This document shows, piece by piece, positions 7,668 to 18,060 of a stretch of 64,000 bases of DNA (positions within the stretch are counted from its first letter, which is position 1; the number at the start of each line of letters is the position of its first letter). Source of the stretch: Thermoanaerobaculia bacterium. GTDB taxonomy: Bacteria; Acidobacteriota; Thermoanaerobaculia; Multivoradales; Multivoraceae. The stretch lies in assembly GCA_022822365.1 (NCBI GenBank), contig JAJEBV010000037.1:19327-83326 (forward strand), read 5' to 3'. The position numbers and the translations under genes are program-made. The notes beneath the pieces were generated by a model. The model saw nothing but the letters and a program-made list of their open reading frames with translations. It searched no databases and was not told the DNA's origin.

Positions 7668-8629
7668 TGCTCTCGCGCAGCGCCCAGGGGGTCTACTGGA
7701 TGGCCCGCTACCTGGCGAGGGCCGGCTACCTGAGCCGCCTGCTGGAGTTGCAGGTGCAGTTTCTGGTCGACCGTTCGGTCGAGGAGATTCACTTCGGCTG
7801 GAAACGGATCTACCGGTGCATGAAGCGGTTGCCGCCCCCGGGCGAGCAGTTTCTGCCGGAGACGGACGAGTTCGCCCTGGCGGACGCCTTCACGCTGGCG
7901 GACGACCTGACGTTCGAGCGTTCGAATCCGGATTCCGTGTGGAGCGCCGTGGCCAGCGGGCGCGAGAACGCGCGCCAGATGCGTCACTGCATCAGCGGCG
8001 AGATGTGGACCACCCTGAACGCCGCCTGGCTGCGGATTCGCGATCTCGAGGCCGTCGATATCTGGAGGACGCCGGAGGTCTTCTACGCCCGGACGCGAAG
8101 CGAGATCCACAATTTCGTCGGGGTCGCGGACGCGACGATGTACCGTGGCGCGGCGTGGCGGTTCATGCGCCTCGGCCGGGCCATCGAGCGGGCGCAACTC
8201 GCGGTGTCTCTGCTGCTGGCCCAGATCGATCTCAGCCGGCGCACGGAGCGGCGGACCCTGGGCTGGGCCAGCATGCTGCGCACTCACCATGCTCTGGAGG
8301 CCTACGGCCGCGTCTACGGCATCGACCTGAAACCGGACAGGGTCCTGGACCTGCTGGTCGCCGACCCGTCCCTCCCCGGCTCCGTACTCGCAACCGTGCA
8401 GGCCGCGGCGACCGAACTTCAGGGCCTGGACGGCGGGCCGGGCGTCGAGGCAGACGCCGCCGCACGGCGGCTGGCGGGCCGGGCCGAGGCGCTCATCCTC
8501 TACGACTGGCCGGAAGCGTCAGCACCCGAAGAACTGCTGGAACAGGTCGGTCAGTCCACCCGCGATCTGCACGAGGCCGTGCTCGACGCCTTCGTCGACT
8601 ACGCGATCGAGGATTCTCCGCTGCGGTGA
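7667..8629 (+). CDS. Alpha-E domain protein
   Basis: A 320-residue, strongly helical protein of the alpha-E family. It begins MLSRSAQGVYWMARYLARAGYLSRLLE, the typical start of this family, and later has FYARTRSEIHNFVGVADATMYRGAAWRFMRLGRAIERAQ. The biochemical role is unknown. The family occurs almost only next to circularly permuted ATP-grasp and transglutaminase-like proteins, so it is presumed to act with them. The ATG overlaps the preceding stop in TGATG, and its own stop overlaps the next GTG in GTGA. All three genes of the triad are therefore likely to be translationally coupled. Confidence 0.88.
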   Translation: MLSRSAQGVYWMARYLARAGYLSRLLELQVQFLVDRSVEEIHFGWKRIYRCMKRLPPPGEQFLPETDEFALADAFTLADDLTFERSNPDSVWSAVASGRENARQMRHCISGEMWTTLNAAWLRIRDLEAVDIWRTPEVFYARTRSEIHNFVGVADATMYRGAAWRFMRLGRAIERAQLAVSLLLAQIDLSRRTERRTLGWASMLRTHHALEAYGRVYGIDLKPDRVLDLLVADPSLPGSVLATVQAAATELQGLDGGPGVEADAAARRLAGRAEALILYDWPEASAPEELLEQVGQSTRDLHEAVLDAFVDYAIEDSPLR

Positions 8630-9495
8630 CGTCTGTCCGCCCACTCCGCTACGACGTTGAGCACCGGACGCGATACGAGTACTCGGACGGCGTCCGCGGC
8701 TGCGTTCTGATGCTCTGTCTGCAGCCGGTCCGGACACCGGGTCAGAGGGTGCGGCGTTTCGAGATCGAGACGATCCCGGCCGCGTCCCTGAGTCCGGAGC
8801 GGGACGGTTTCGGCAACCGCCGCCACGTTCTGAACATCCATCGGCGGCACGGGGAACTCGTGATCACCTCCCGGTTTCGGGCGGAGCTCGACGCGGCGCC
8901 GGGCGTGGAAGCGGTGGGCGGCTGGGAGGAAGTGCGGTCGCGGCGCCTGTTGCCGGAGTACTGGCACTTCGTCGAACCCAGCGCGCTCGCCCGGCCGTCC
9001 CCCGCGATCGAGCACTTCGTTCGCGACGAGGGGTTTCGCCCGGAAGATGATCCGATGGAAAGCCTGATCCGCCTGTCCGACGGGATTCGCGAGCGCTTCG
9101 AGTACGAGCCGGGCAGCACCGCGGCCGACTCGCCCATCGAGCACCTGCTCGAGTCGGGCCGGGGCGTGTGCCAGGACTACGCCCACCTGATGATCGCGAT
9201 TGCCCGTTCCTGGGGCGTTCCCTCCCGCTACGTGTCCGGCTATCTCCACGACACCGGGCGGGCCGGCGAGCGAGTGACGGCCGCCGCCAGTCACGCGTGG
9301 GTGGAATGCTGGTTGCCTGGGCCTGGTTGGGTAGGCTTCGATCCTACGAACACGACCTTCAGCGATCAGCGACACATCCGCGTGGCCGCGGGCAGGGACT
9401 ATTCCGACGTTTCCCCCACGAGGGGGGTGTTCCAGGGCGCCGGGGATGCGCGGATCGCCGTGGATGTGATAGTGAATGCAGTTGACAACGCATGA
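8626..9495 (+). CDS. Transglutaminase-like (cysteine protease fold) protein
   Basis: A 289-residue protein. The N-terminal beta-rich region (YDVEHRTRYEYSDGVRG, GFGNRRHVLNIHRRH) is the bacterial transglutaminase-like N-terminal domain. The catalytic domain has Cys in GRGVCQDYAHL, His in ASHAWVECWLPG and Asp in WVGFDPTN, a complete Cys-His-Asp triad. Such proteins may act as peptidases or amide-forming enzymes. The start GTG at 8626 overlaps the alpha-E stop (GTGA). No Anbu-type proteasome gene, found in some related operons, is present. The following STAS gene starts 35 bp beyond the stop, which physically links this triad to a signalling module. Confidence 0.87.
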   Translation: MTSVRPLRYDVEHRTRYEYSDGVRGCVLMLCLQPVRTPGQRVRRFEIETIPAASLSPERDGFGNRRHVLNIHRRHGELVITSRFRAELDAAPGVEAVGGWEEVRSRRLLPEYWHFVEPSALARPSPAIEHFVRDEGFRPEDDPMESLIRLSDGIRERFEYEPGSTAADSPIEHLLESGRGVCQDYAHLMIAIARSWGVPSRYVSGYLHDTGRAGERVTAAASHAWVECWLPGPGWVGFDPTNTTFSDQRHIRVAAGRDYSDVSPTRGVFQGAGDARIAVDVIVNAVDNA

Positions 9496-9530
9496 CTTGG
9501 CGGGAAGAACCGCGACGGGAGGCAGAGACG

Positions 9531-9866
9531 ATGAACGTCCAGATGGAGAATCACGAGGGGGTCCTTGTGGCCAGGGTCGAGGGCCGCGTCGACAGCTCGA
9601 ATTCCCAGGACTTCGAGCGGCAACTGCAAGGGGCGATCGGCGACGAGGTCAAGGCCGTGGTCATGGACCTGGGCCAGCTCGCCTACATCAGCAGCGCCGG
9701 TCTGAGGGTCGTCCTGCTGATCGCGAAGACGCTCGGCCAGCGCAACGTGAGCATCTCCCTTTGCGCGTTGAGCGATCCCGTGCAGTCGGTGTTCGAGATC
9801 AGCGGCTTCAACCGCATCATCCAGATCTACGACACCCAGGCCGACGCCCTGGCGGCCGCGGGGTAG
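9531..9866 (+). CDS. STAS-domain anti-anti-sigma factor
   Basis: A 111-residue single-domain STAS protein of the SpoIIAA/RsbV type. The diagnostic loop is AYISSAGLRVVL, with Ser54/Ser55 as the expected phosphorylation site. In partner switching, an RsbW-like kinase phosphorylates this serine, a PP2C phosphatase removes the phosphate, and the dephosphorylated form sequesters the kinase. Both partners are encoded immediately downstream. An ATG at 9492 overlaps the preceding stop, but I prefer ATG 9531. It is preceded by GGGAGG eight bases upstream and starts the fold directly (MNVQMENHEGVLVARVEG). No sigma factor gene accompanies it. Confidence 0.88.
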   Translation: MNVQMENHEGVLVARVEGRVDSSNSQDFERQLQGAIGDEVKAVVMDLGQLAYISSAGLRVVLLIAKTLGQRNVSISLCALSDPVQSVFEISGFNRIIQIYDTQADALAAAG

Positions 9867-9897
9867 AGGTTCCGGGCGCGGAAGGGTAGCGGTCCAG

Positions 9898-11070
9898 GTG
9901 GGCGATCGGGACAGTCCCGACTACAAGATCCTTGTCGTCGATGACGAGCCGGATCTGGAGCGCTTGGTCCGCCAGCGCATGCGCCGCCACATCCGTGGGG
10001 GCAAGTACGGCTTCGAGTTCGCCGGCAACGGTGTCGAAGCGTTGCAGGTCCTGGCGGAGAAGCAGGACATCGACATCGTCCTCTCGGACATCAACATGCC
10101 GAAGATGGACGGTCTGACCCTGTTGCAGCAGATCCCCGAGGTGAACGCGGACATCCGCTCGGTCATCGTCTCGGCGTACGGCGACATGGAGAACATCCGC
10201 ACCGCCATGAACCGCGGCGCCTTCGACTTCGTCACCAAACCGATCGACTTCACCGACCTCGAAGTGACGATCGAGCGGACGCTGCGGCACCTCGACGAGT
10301 GGCGCGCCGCCCTGGCCTCGCGGGACAAGCTGGTGGCGATACAGAACGAGCTCGACGTGGCGACGAAGATCCAGCAGTCGATCCTGCCGGACACCTTCCC
10401 CCGACTGGACGGCTGCGAGGTCTACGGCTGCATGCATGCCGCGCGCAACGTCGGGGGGGACTTCTTCGACGTGATCAACCTGGACGGCGGGCGGGTCGGG
10501 CTCGCGGTGGCCGACGTGTCGGACAAGGGGGTGCCGGCGGCGCTGTTCATGATGTCGAGCCGCACCCTGCTCAAGGGGGCCGCCATCGGCGTCGAGGAGC
10601 CGTCCACGGTCCTGCGTGAGGTCAACGACCTGCTGAACGAGACGAACGAGGCGGCGATGTTCGTCACCGTGTTCTACGGCGTCTACGATCCCGCGACCAG
10701 AGTGCTCACGTACTCCAACGGCGGTCACAACCCTCCGCTGGTCGTTCACTCCGACGGGACTTCGGAGGAACTCGAACTGACGGGTGGTCTCGCGCTCGGT
10801 GCGATCCCGGGTTTCGAGTACGGACAGGCCAACGTCCGGCTCAACCCGGGAGATCTGGTCGTCTTCTTCACGGACGGAGTCACCGAGGCGATCAACATGT
10901 CGAGCGAGGAGTTCGGCCTCGAGTCGCTCCGGGGCCTGTTCCGGGACGGCCGGACGCCGGGCGCCCGGGAAGCCGCCGAGGCGATTCTGCAGGCGGTGCA
11001 GGATTTCGCGGGCGAAGCGCCGCAGTTCGACGATCTGACCTGCATGACCTTGCGTGTCGCCGACGAGTGA
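9898..11070 (+). CDS. Response regulator with PP2C (RsbU/SpoIIE-like) phosphatase output
   Basis: A 390-residue two-domain protein. The N-terminal receiver domain (about 8-125) has the acidic pair Asp15/Asp16, phosphoacceptor Asp64 (VLSDINMPKMDG), Ser92 and Lys114 (VTKP). A helical linker with ELDVATKIQQSILP, typical of RsbU-like proteins, leads into the PP2C domain. Metal-binding aspartates there are seen in NVGGDFFDVI, VADVSDKGVPAA, FFTDGVTEA and QFDDLT. Phosphorylation of the receiver is expected to control dephosphorylation of the STAS protein encoded upstream. The likely kinase is the histidine kinase encoded at 12723. The start is GTG at 9898, 31 bp after the STAS gene, and the stop overlaps the next gene in GTGA. 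Confidence 0.9.
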   Translation: MGDRDSPDYKILVVDDEPDLERLVRQRMRRHIRGGKYGFEFAGNGVEALQVLAEKQDIDIVLSDINMPKMDGLTLLQQIPEVNADIRSVIVSAYGDMENIRTAMNRGAFDFVTKPIDFTDLEVTIERTLRHLDEWRAALASRDKLVAIQNELDVATKIQQSILPDTFPRLDGCEVYGCMHAARNVGGDFFDVINLDGGRVGLAVADVSDKGVPAALFMMSSRTLLKGAAIGVEEPSTVLREVNDLLNETNEAAMFVTVFYGVYDPATRVLTYSNGGHNPPLVVHSDGTSEELELTGGLALGAIPGFEYGQANVRLNPGDLVVFFTDGVTEAINMSSEEFGLESLRGLFRDGRTPGAREAAEAILQAVQDFAGEAPQFDDLTCMTLRVADE

Positions 11071-11486
11071 GCGCCAGCCTCCAACTTCGTGTTACGAACC
11101 GGATCGAAGAGCTTCCGGCGGTCGCGGAGGCGGTGGAGGCGCTCGGTGCGGAGGAGGGTTGGAGCCAGGACACGACCTACGCCGTCGTCCTCGGACTGGA
11201 GGAAGTGGCGACGAACGTGGTGCGTCACGGCGGCGGCGAGCCTGGCGGCAGCGAGATCGAGATCGAGGTCACGTCCAGCGACGACGAAGTCCGGGTTGAG
11301 GTTCGCGATGGCGGAAAGGCGTTCGACCCCTTCCACGAGGCGCCCGAGCCGGACCTCGACGCGGCAGTTCAGGACCGGGAGATCGGCGGTCTGGGGGTCC
11401 ACTTCGTGAAGGTCCTCATGGATGAAACTTCCTACAGCCGTGAGGGCGGCCGCAACCATGTGACCATGGTCAAGCGCCGGAGTTGA
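11067..11486 (+). CDS. RsbW-like anti-sigma serine kinase (HATPase)
   Basis: A 139-residue GHKL ATPase domain without any sensor. The N box is GLEEVATNVVRHG, the G1 box VRDGGKAFDP, and the G2 box IGGLGVHFVKVLMDE, typical of RsbW/SpoIIAB-type kinases. It would phosphorylate the neighbouring STAS protein and, in the classical scheme, bind and inhibit a sigma factor. No sigma factor is encoded nearby, so its output partner is unknown; some homologues instead control enzymes or diguanylate cyclases. Its GTG start overlaps the phosphatase stop, so the kinase and phosphatase should be produced in a coupled ratio. Confidence 0.88.
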   Translation: MSASLQLRVTNRIEELPAVAEAVEALGAEEGWSQDTTYAVVLGLEEVATNVVRHGGGEPGGSEIEIEVTSSDDEVRVEVRDGGKAFDPFHEAPEPDLDAAVQDREIGGLGVHFVKVLMDETSYSREGGRNHVTMVKRRS

Positions 11487-11511
11487 ACTCCGCACGGGGA
11501 AGCCGAGAGCG

Positions 11512-12726
11512 ATGCGCGCACGTGCTGCTCGAACAGCTCTGACCGCGTCAGCCTGGGTCGCGGCGGCGTTGCTCGTTCCGGCTTTGTCGCCGGCTCAGCC
11601 GCCCGAGTCGCCGGGCGAGGCGGAAGGGACGCCGGGCGTTTCGGCCGAGCGCATCCTGTTCGGCCAGTCCGCCGCCTTCAGCGGTCCGGCGGCCGAACTG
11701 GGCAGGGGAATGCGGCTCGGCATCCAGGCGGCCTTCAAGGAGGCCAACGATGCCGGCGGCGTGCACGGCCGGCGCCTGGAGCTGGTCACGGTGGACGACG
11801 GCTACGAGCCGGAGGCAGCGATCAGCAACACGCGCCGCCTGATCGAGGACGAGGGCGTGTTCGCCCTGGTCGGCGGCGTCGGCACGCCGACCTCGCGCTC
11901 CGCGGTACCGGTCGCCGAAGAGGCGGGTGTCCCGTACATCGCTCCGTTCACCGGCGCGGGCTTTCTCCGCGGCGAACCGCACGTGATCAACCTCCGCGCC
12001 TCCTACGCCCAGGAGACGGAGGAAATGGTGGAGCGACTGACCAGGGATCTCGGCATCGAGCGGATCGCGGTCGTCATCCAGAACGACTCCTTCGGGCGCG
12101 CCGGCCTGGCGGGCGTTCGTGCCGCGTTCGACAGACGGGGCATGGAGGCGGTCGCCATCGGCGTCTATCCGCGCAACACGACCGCCGTCAAGACGGCCAT
12201 CGTCGACATCGAGGTGGGGCGGCCGGAGGCCGTCATCATCGTGGGCGCCTATCAGCCGGTCGCCAGCCTGATCGCTTGGACTCGTCACATTGGCCTCGAC
12301 CCGGTGTTCATGACGCTGTCATTCGTGGGCAGCAACGCACTGGCGGAGGAGCTGGGTCCACGCGGCGCCGGCGTCTACGTCACCCAGGTCGTGCCATTCC
12401 CGACCGCGCGCAACTCGAGAGTCGCTGCGGCCTACCGGCGGGCCCTGCGCGAACACACCGCTGGCGCCGAGCCCGGCTTCGTCTCGTTCGAGGGTTACCT
12501 GGCTGGACGGCTGGTGATCGAAGCGCTCGAACGATGCGGGACGACCGTTGATCGGGATCGCTTCATTCAGACACTCCGCAGCGCGGGTTCCCTCGACCTG
12601 GATGGCTTTCGACTCGCATTCGGCGAGGAGGACAACCAGGGGTCGGACGCCGTGTTCCTGACCGTGATCGACGAACGGGGCCGGTACCGGCCCGCGACGC
12701 GTCTGGAAGCCGCGGTGAGCCAATGA
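11512..12726 (+). CDS. Periplasmic ligand-binding protein, branched-chain amino acid type
   Basis: A 404-residue exported type I periplasmic binding protein (LivJ/ANF receptor fold). A signal peptide (TALTASAWVAAALLVPALSPAQ) precedes ILFGQSAAFSGPAAELGRGMRLGIQAAFKEAN, the typical first lobe of this family, followed by DDGYEPEAAISNTRRLIEDEGVFALVG and PYIAPFTGAGFLR. No cognate membrane permease or ATPase of the Liv type is present. Instead the stop overlaps the start of a histidine kinase gene. I infer that it is a ligand sensor feeding the kinase rather than a nutrient transporter component. It follows the RsbW-like gene by 25 bp. Confidence 0.85.
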   Translation: MRARAARTALTASAWVAAALLVPALSPAQPPESPGEAEGTPGVSAERILFGQSAAFSGPAAELGRGMRLGIQAAFKEANDAGGVHGRRLELVTVDDGYEPEAAISNTRRLIEDEGVFALVGGVGTPTSRSAVPVAEEAGVPYIAPFTGAGFLRGEPHVINLRASYAQETEEMVERLTRDLGIERIAVVIQNDSFGRAGLAGVRAAFDRRGMEAVAIGVYPRNTTAVKTAIVDIEVGRPEAVIIVGAYQPVASLIAWTRHIGLDPVFMTLSFVGSNALAEELGPRGAGVYVTQVVPFPTARNSRVAAAYRRALREHTAGAEPGFVSFEGYLAGRLVIEALERCGTTVDRDRFIQTLRSAGSLDLDGFRLAFGEEDNQGSDAVFLTVIDERGRYRPATRLEAAVSQ

Positions 12727-14921
12727 TCTCGTGGTTCCGGCGACTGACCGAGGCCCGTTACAGGATCGCCACGCAGCTCTACGTCGGCATCGGCGGCGCG
12801 GCTGCCCTGACGCTCGCGGCCAGTCTGGTGGCGCTGTTCGCCTTCGCTCAGGTGGGCGATTCGCAGAACCGGGTGACCGAGGGAACGGTGCCTGAGCTGG
12901 CGGCCGCTTTCGGCGTCGCCCAGGGCAGCGGCACACTGGTGGCCGCGGGCCCCAGGCTCACCGCGACGACGAACCAGGACGAACTGACTCGGGCTGAGGT
13001 AGAGGTGGCGCCGGCGCAACGTGCCTTCGAGGCCCAGCTGGAGGACCTGATGAGCCGGGGGATGGGGTCCGAGGGGTCACTCGGCGGCGACGCGGAGATC
13101 CTGAGCATCCAGGCCCATGGCGAGGAGCTCATCGGGAACATAGCGGCGATCCGGGAGTCGGTCTCCGAGGGTTTCGAACTGAGTGCGGAGAGTGAGGCGC
13201 TGCGGTCGGAACTGGAATCGCTCCACAGCCGGATCGAAGCGCTCCTGGTGCCTGCTCTCGACAATCAGCTCTTCTACGCGATGACCGGCTTTCGGTCCTT
13301 CGAACAGCCGCCCGCGTCTCGTGAGGTCCATTTTTCGGAGCCGGAGATTGACCGCTACCGGGTGCTGGTGGGTCTTCAGCAGGACGTCACGATCATCGAC
13401 CAGCTCCTGAACAGTCTGGCGGTGCTGACCGACCGGCCGCTGATCGAGCCGGTCGAGGAGCGGTACGAGTCGGCGGCGACGAGTATCGAGCGCGCCCTCA
13501 GCGCGATCGACGAAACCGCGACCTCGGATCGGTTGGAGGCGCTCTTCGGTGAGATGCTGGCGAAGAGCCGCACGGCCTTCGACCTGAGACGGCAGGAAGT
13601 CGACGCGCTTGACCGGCAACAGGCGCTGCTGGAGGAGAACCAGAATCTGGCGGTCGAACTCGGCGGCGACGTGGAGAGTCTGGTCGGAGCTTCCCGGGAC
13701 CGCACCGATGCGGCGACCATGGCCGCGTCCCAGGCGATTCGCACCGGGCGCGCGTTGCTCCTGGCGCTCAACATCGTGAGCATTGCCGGAGCGGTCTTCA
13801 TCGGTTGGCTGTTCGTCGGACGGCTGCTCGTACGCCGTTTCGAGGCCCTCTCGAGCAGCATGCGGGAGATGGCGGACGGCAACCTGGAAGCCGAGATCGG
13901 GGTCGGCGGCAAGGACGAGGTCGCTGACATGGCGGCCGCTCTCGAGGTCTTCCGTCGTCACGCGCTGGAAGTGCAGCGCCTGAACCTGGTCGAGAAGCTG
14001 GCGGACGAGCTGAAGGAGAAGAACGAGGAGCTGGAGGTCGTGCTGATCGACCTGCAGAAGGCCCAGGACCAGATCGTGATGCGCGAGAAGCTCGCGGCGC
14101 TGGGCGAGCTGACGGCCGGGGTCGCCCACGAGATCAAGAACCCTCTCAACTTCGTCAAGAACTTCTCCGAGGTGTCCTCGGAACTCCTCGAGGAGGTCGA
14201 GGAGATCATGAAGGAGAACGAGGACGGCAGCCTGGACGAAGACCAGCGGGAGGAGATCGGGGAGATCTTCGAGGACCTGAGCGGCAACCTGAAGCTGATC
14301 CAGAACCACGGCGAACGCGCCAACCGGATCGTCACCGACATGCTGAAGATGGGCCGGGGCGCGGCCGGCCGGGAGGAGGCCGACATCAATCGACTGGTCG
14401 ACGAGCACATCGGGCTCGCCTACCACAGCGCCCGGGCTTCCGACTCGGAGTTCAACCTGACGATCGAGAAGGACTTCGATCCGGACCTGGGAACGCTGGA
14501 GGTCGTATCCCAGGACGTGGGCCGGGTGTTCCTCAATCTGGTCGGCAACGCCTGCTACGCCACGAACGAAAAGCGGCGCGCCACGGACGACGAGTCCTAC
14601 GAACCGACGCTCACGGTGACGACGCGGAAGATGGACGACGGCGTCGAGGTCCGTATCCGGGACAACGGCAACGGGATTCCTCGGGACATCGTGGACAAGA
14701 TCTTCAACCCCTTCTTCACGACCAAGCCGACCGACGAGGGCACGGGCCTCGGTCTGGCGCTCTCGGCCGACATCGTGCGCGAGCACGGCGGCATGATCCG
14801 GGTCGATACGGTGCCGGGCGAGTTCACCGAGATGATCGTCGAACTTGCGGCGGCGCCTCCCGATCTGGACGCCCTCGCTGCCGGCGTCGACGGCCCGGAA
14901 GGGGCCGGCGGCGGAGGCTAG
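12723..14921 (+). CDS. Transmembrane sensor histidine kinase with HAMP
   Basis: A 732-residue kinase. TM1 is near residues 20-43 ([20 protein letters not shown]), followed by a long periplasmic helical region of about 300 residues and TM2 near 343-368. A HAMP domain (about 368-425) and a coiled coil ([18 protein letters not shown]) lead into the HisKA domain with His469 in [12 protein letters not shown]. The ATPase has [40 protein letters not shown]. The start ATG overlaps the stop of the periplasmic binding protein, which suggests the two work as a receptor pair. The nearest receiver is the REC-PP2C protein upstream. The pair probably reports a periplasmic ligand to the partner-switching module. 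Confidence 0.88.
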   Translation: MISWFRRLTEARYRIATQLYVGIGGAAALTLAASLVALFAFAQVGDSQNRVTEGTVPELAAAFGVAQGSGTLVAAGPRLTATTNQDELTRAEVEVAPAQRAFEAQLEDLMSRGMGSEGSLGGDAEILSIQAHGEELIGNIAAIRESVSEGFELSAESEALRSELESLHSRIEALLVPALDNQLFYAMTGFRSFEQPPASREVHFSEPEIDRYRVLVGLQQDVTIIDQLLNSLAVLTDRPLIEPVEERYESAATSIERALSAIDETATSDRLEALFGEMLAKSRTAFDLRRQEVDALDRQQALLEENQNLAVELGGDVESLVGASRDRTDAATMAASQAIRTGRALLLALNIVSIAGAVFIGWLFVGRLLVRRFEALSSSMREMADGNLEAEIGVGGKDEVADMAAALEVFRRHALEVQRLNLVEKLADELKEKNEELEVVLIDLQKAQDQIVMREKLAALGELTAGVAHEIKNPLNFVKNFSEVSSELLEEVEEIMKENEDGSLDEDQREEIGEIFEDLSGNLKLIQNHGERANRIVTDMLKMGRGAAGREEADINRLVDEHIGLAYHSARASDSEFNLTIEKDFDPDLGTLEVVSQDVGRVFLNLVGNACYATNEKRRATDDESYEPTLTVTTRKMDDGVEVRIRDNGNGIPRDIVDKIFNPFFTTKPTDEGTGLGLALSADIVREHGGMIRVDTVPGEFTEMIVELAAAPPDLDALAAGVDGPEGAGGGG

Positions 14922-14928
14922 GCGCGCG

Positions 14929-15672
<744 letters not shown>

Positions 15673-15676
15673 GACG

Positions 15677-18046
15677 ATGAGAGCCCTCGACCGTAAACTG
15701 CTGCGCGACCTTTGGAACGTGCGTTCCCAGGTGCTGGCGATCGCCCTGGTCGTCTCGTCGGGAGTCGCGCTGCTGGTCATGGCGCAGGGTGTGTTCGGAT
15801 CGCTCCTGACGACCCGCGACGCCTACTACGCCCGTTACGCCTTCGCCGACGTGTTCGCCGGCGCCAAGCGCGTTCCCAACTGGGTGGAGGAGCGGATCGC
15901 GGCGATCCCGGGAGTCAAGCAGGTCCAGACCCGGGTGGTCGTGAGCGTCTCGCTGGACGTGCCGGATGTCTCCGATCCGGTCAACGGGCGCCTGATCTCC
16001 CTGCCGGATCGCGGCCGGCCGGCGCTCAACGACGTCGCTCTGCGCCGCGGGCGCTTCCTGGACCCGGATCGGGCGGAGGAGGCGCTGGTCGGCGAGCGTT
16101 TCGCGGAAGCTCACGGCCTCGACCTGGGCGATCGCCTGTTCGCGGTCATCAACGGCCGCCGGCAGCCGCTCGTGATCGTCGGTGTCGCGCTCAGTCCGGA
16201 GTACGTCTACGGCATCGGACCGGGAGAACTGGTCCCGGATCCGAAGCACTTCGGCTTCCTGTGGATGACCCGGCGGCACCTGGCCACGGCGTTCGAGATG
16301 GAGGGCGGGTTCAACGACGTCGCCCTGACGCTGGCCGACCGTTCGCCCAGCGTCGAGCGGGCTGCGATCGTCGAACTCGACGCGATTCTCGATCCGTACG
16401 GTGGCCTGGGCGCGATTCCGCGCGCGGAGCAGACCTCGAACTGGTACCTCCAGAACGAGTTGACCCAGCTTCAGAACATGGGACTCCTCGTGCCCCTGAT
16501 CTTCCTCGCCGTGGCGACGTTCCTGCTCAACGTGGTTCTGCGGCGAACCGTCGCGGTGCAGCGCGAACAGATCGCCGCGCTCAAGGCACTGGGCTACTCG
16601 AACATCCGGCTCGGCGTTCACTACGTGCAGTGGGCCGTCGTCGTGGTGGCCCTCGGCGCCCTGTTGGGGATCGGGGCCGGTCTGTTGCTGGCCGAAGCGA
16701 TGCTCGGCATGTACATGGAGTACTTCCGCTTCCCGCTGCTGGTCTACAAGGTGTCGGCATCGGGCATTCTGATCGCCGTCGGGGTGAGTCTTGCCGCCGC
16801 GACGCTGGGCGCGCTGGGCGCGGTGCGCAGCGTCGTCTCGCTGCCGCCAGCCGAAGCGATGCGTCCGGCGACGCCCGAGACCTTCCGGGTGTCCCTGTTC
16901 GAACGGCTCGGCGCACGGCGATGGTTGTCGCAGCCGGCGCGGATGGTGCTGCGGAACCTGTCGCGGCGGCCGCTGCGCGCGGTTCTGTCGATCGTCGGCA
17001 TCGCCTCCGCCGGGGCCATCATGGTCGTGGGCTGGGCGATGATGGACTCGATGGACGAACTGCTCGAGGTGCAGTTCAACATCATCCAGCGTCAGGACCT
17101 GTCGGTGAGCTTCTTCGAGCCGGTCGAGCGGAGCGCCGTGCACGAACTCGCCGCCCTCCCGGGCGTGATGCAGGTGGAACCGACGGGTGCGGTCGCGGCG
17201 CGGCTGCGCAACGGCCACCTGCAGAAGCAGACGGCGATCCAGGCCCTGGCGCCCGACGCCAGACTGCGGCGGGTGGTGGACGTCGACTATCGCGCGATCC
17301 AGCTCGATCGGCCCGGCCTGGTCCTGTCCACGGTGCTCGCCGACCAGTTGCAGGTCGAGCCGGGAGACATGCTCGTCGTGGAGGTCATGGAGGCCGCCCG
17401 GCCGGTCCGCGAGGTCGTGCTCACGGACACCGTCGACGACCTTCTCGGCGTGACGGCGTACATGGAACAGGAGTCGCTGCAGCGGCTGGTGCGGCGCGAC
17501 GAGACGGTCAACGGAGCGATGCTCAGGATCGACAGCCTGGCCGAGGATCGGCTGTACGGTCTGTTGAAGGCGATGCCGGCGGTCGCGGGCGTGACCCTGC
17601 GCAGCGCCGCTCTCGAGAGCATCCAGACCTACATGCTCGACAACATGTCCATGATGATGAGCGTCAACCTGTTCTTCGCTCTGGTCATCGCCTTCGGCGT
17701 GATCTACAACACGGCCCGGATCTCCCTGTCCGAGACCAGCCGCGAGCTCGCCAGCCTGCGAGTGATCGGTTTCACACGCGCCGAGATCTCGTCGATCCTG
17801 CTGGGCGAACTCGGGGTTCTTACCCTGGCGGCGATTCCACTTGGCCTGCTCCTCGGCTACGGCATGATCACCGGCGTGATGAGCGCCTTCGAGAGCGAGC
17901 TGTTCCGGCTTCCGGTCGTGGTCGAATCGAGTACGTTCGTGGTTTCCGCGGCAGCCGTTCTCGGGTCGATGGCGATCTCGGCCTGGACGGTACGGCGTAA
18001 GCTTCACGATCTGGACCTGGTCGCGGTGCTCAAGACCCGCGAGTAG
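15677..18046 (+). CDS. ABC transporter permease with two FtsX domains
   Basis: A 789-residue membrane protein with duplicated FtsX architecture. TM1 near the N terminus ([19 protein letters not shown]) is followed by a large periplasmic domain, then three TM segments ([55 protein letters not shown]). A second copy begins with [21 protein letters not shown] and ends with three TM segments. The duplicated form is known from exporters of lipids, lipoproteins and peptides. With the ATPase upstream and the HlyD-type adaptor downstream it forms a MacAB-like tripartite exporter; an outer-membrane TolC partner is not encoded here. Substrate unknown. Confidence 0.88.
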   Translation: MRALDRKLLRDLWNVRSQVLAIALVVSSGVALLVMAQGVFGSLLTTRDAYYARYAFADVFAGAKRVPNWVEERIAAIPGVKQVQTRVVVSVSLDVPDVSDPVNGRLISLPDRGRPALNDVALRRGRFLDPDRAEEALVGERFAEAHGLDLGDRLFAVINGRRQPLVIVGVALSPEYVYGIGPGELVPDPKHFGFLWMTRRHLATAFEMEGGFNDVALTLADRSPSVERAAIVELDAILDPYGGLGAIPRAEQTSNWYLQNELTQLQNMGLLVPLIFLAVATFLLNVVLRRTVAVQREQIAALKALGYSNIRLGVHYVQWAVVVVALGALLGIGAGLLLAEAMLGMYMEYFRFPLLVYKVSASGILIAVGVSLAAATLGALGAVRSVVSLPPAEAMRPATPETFRVSLFERLGARRWLSQPARMVLRNLSRRPLRAVLSIVGIASAGAIMVVGWAMMDSMDELLEVQFNIIQRQDLSVSFFEPVERSAVHELAALPGVMQVEPTGAVAARLRNGHLQKQTAIQALAPDARLRRVVDVDYRAIQLDRPGLVLSTVLADQLQVEPGDMLVVEVMEAARPVREVVLTDTVDDLLGVTAYMEQESLQRLVRRDETVNGAMLRIDSLAEDRLYGLLKAMPAVAGVTLRSAALESIQTYMLDNMSMMMSVNLFFALVIAFGVIYNTARISLSETSRELASLRVIGFTRAEISSILLGELGVLTLAAIPLGLLLGYGMITGVMSAFESELFRLPVVVESSTFVVSAAAVLGSMAISAWTVRRKLHDLDLVAVLKTRE

Positions 18047-18060
18047 CAGGGAACGAACTG

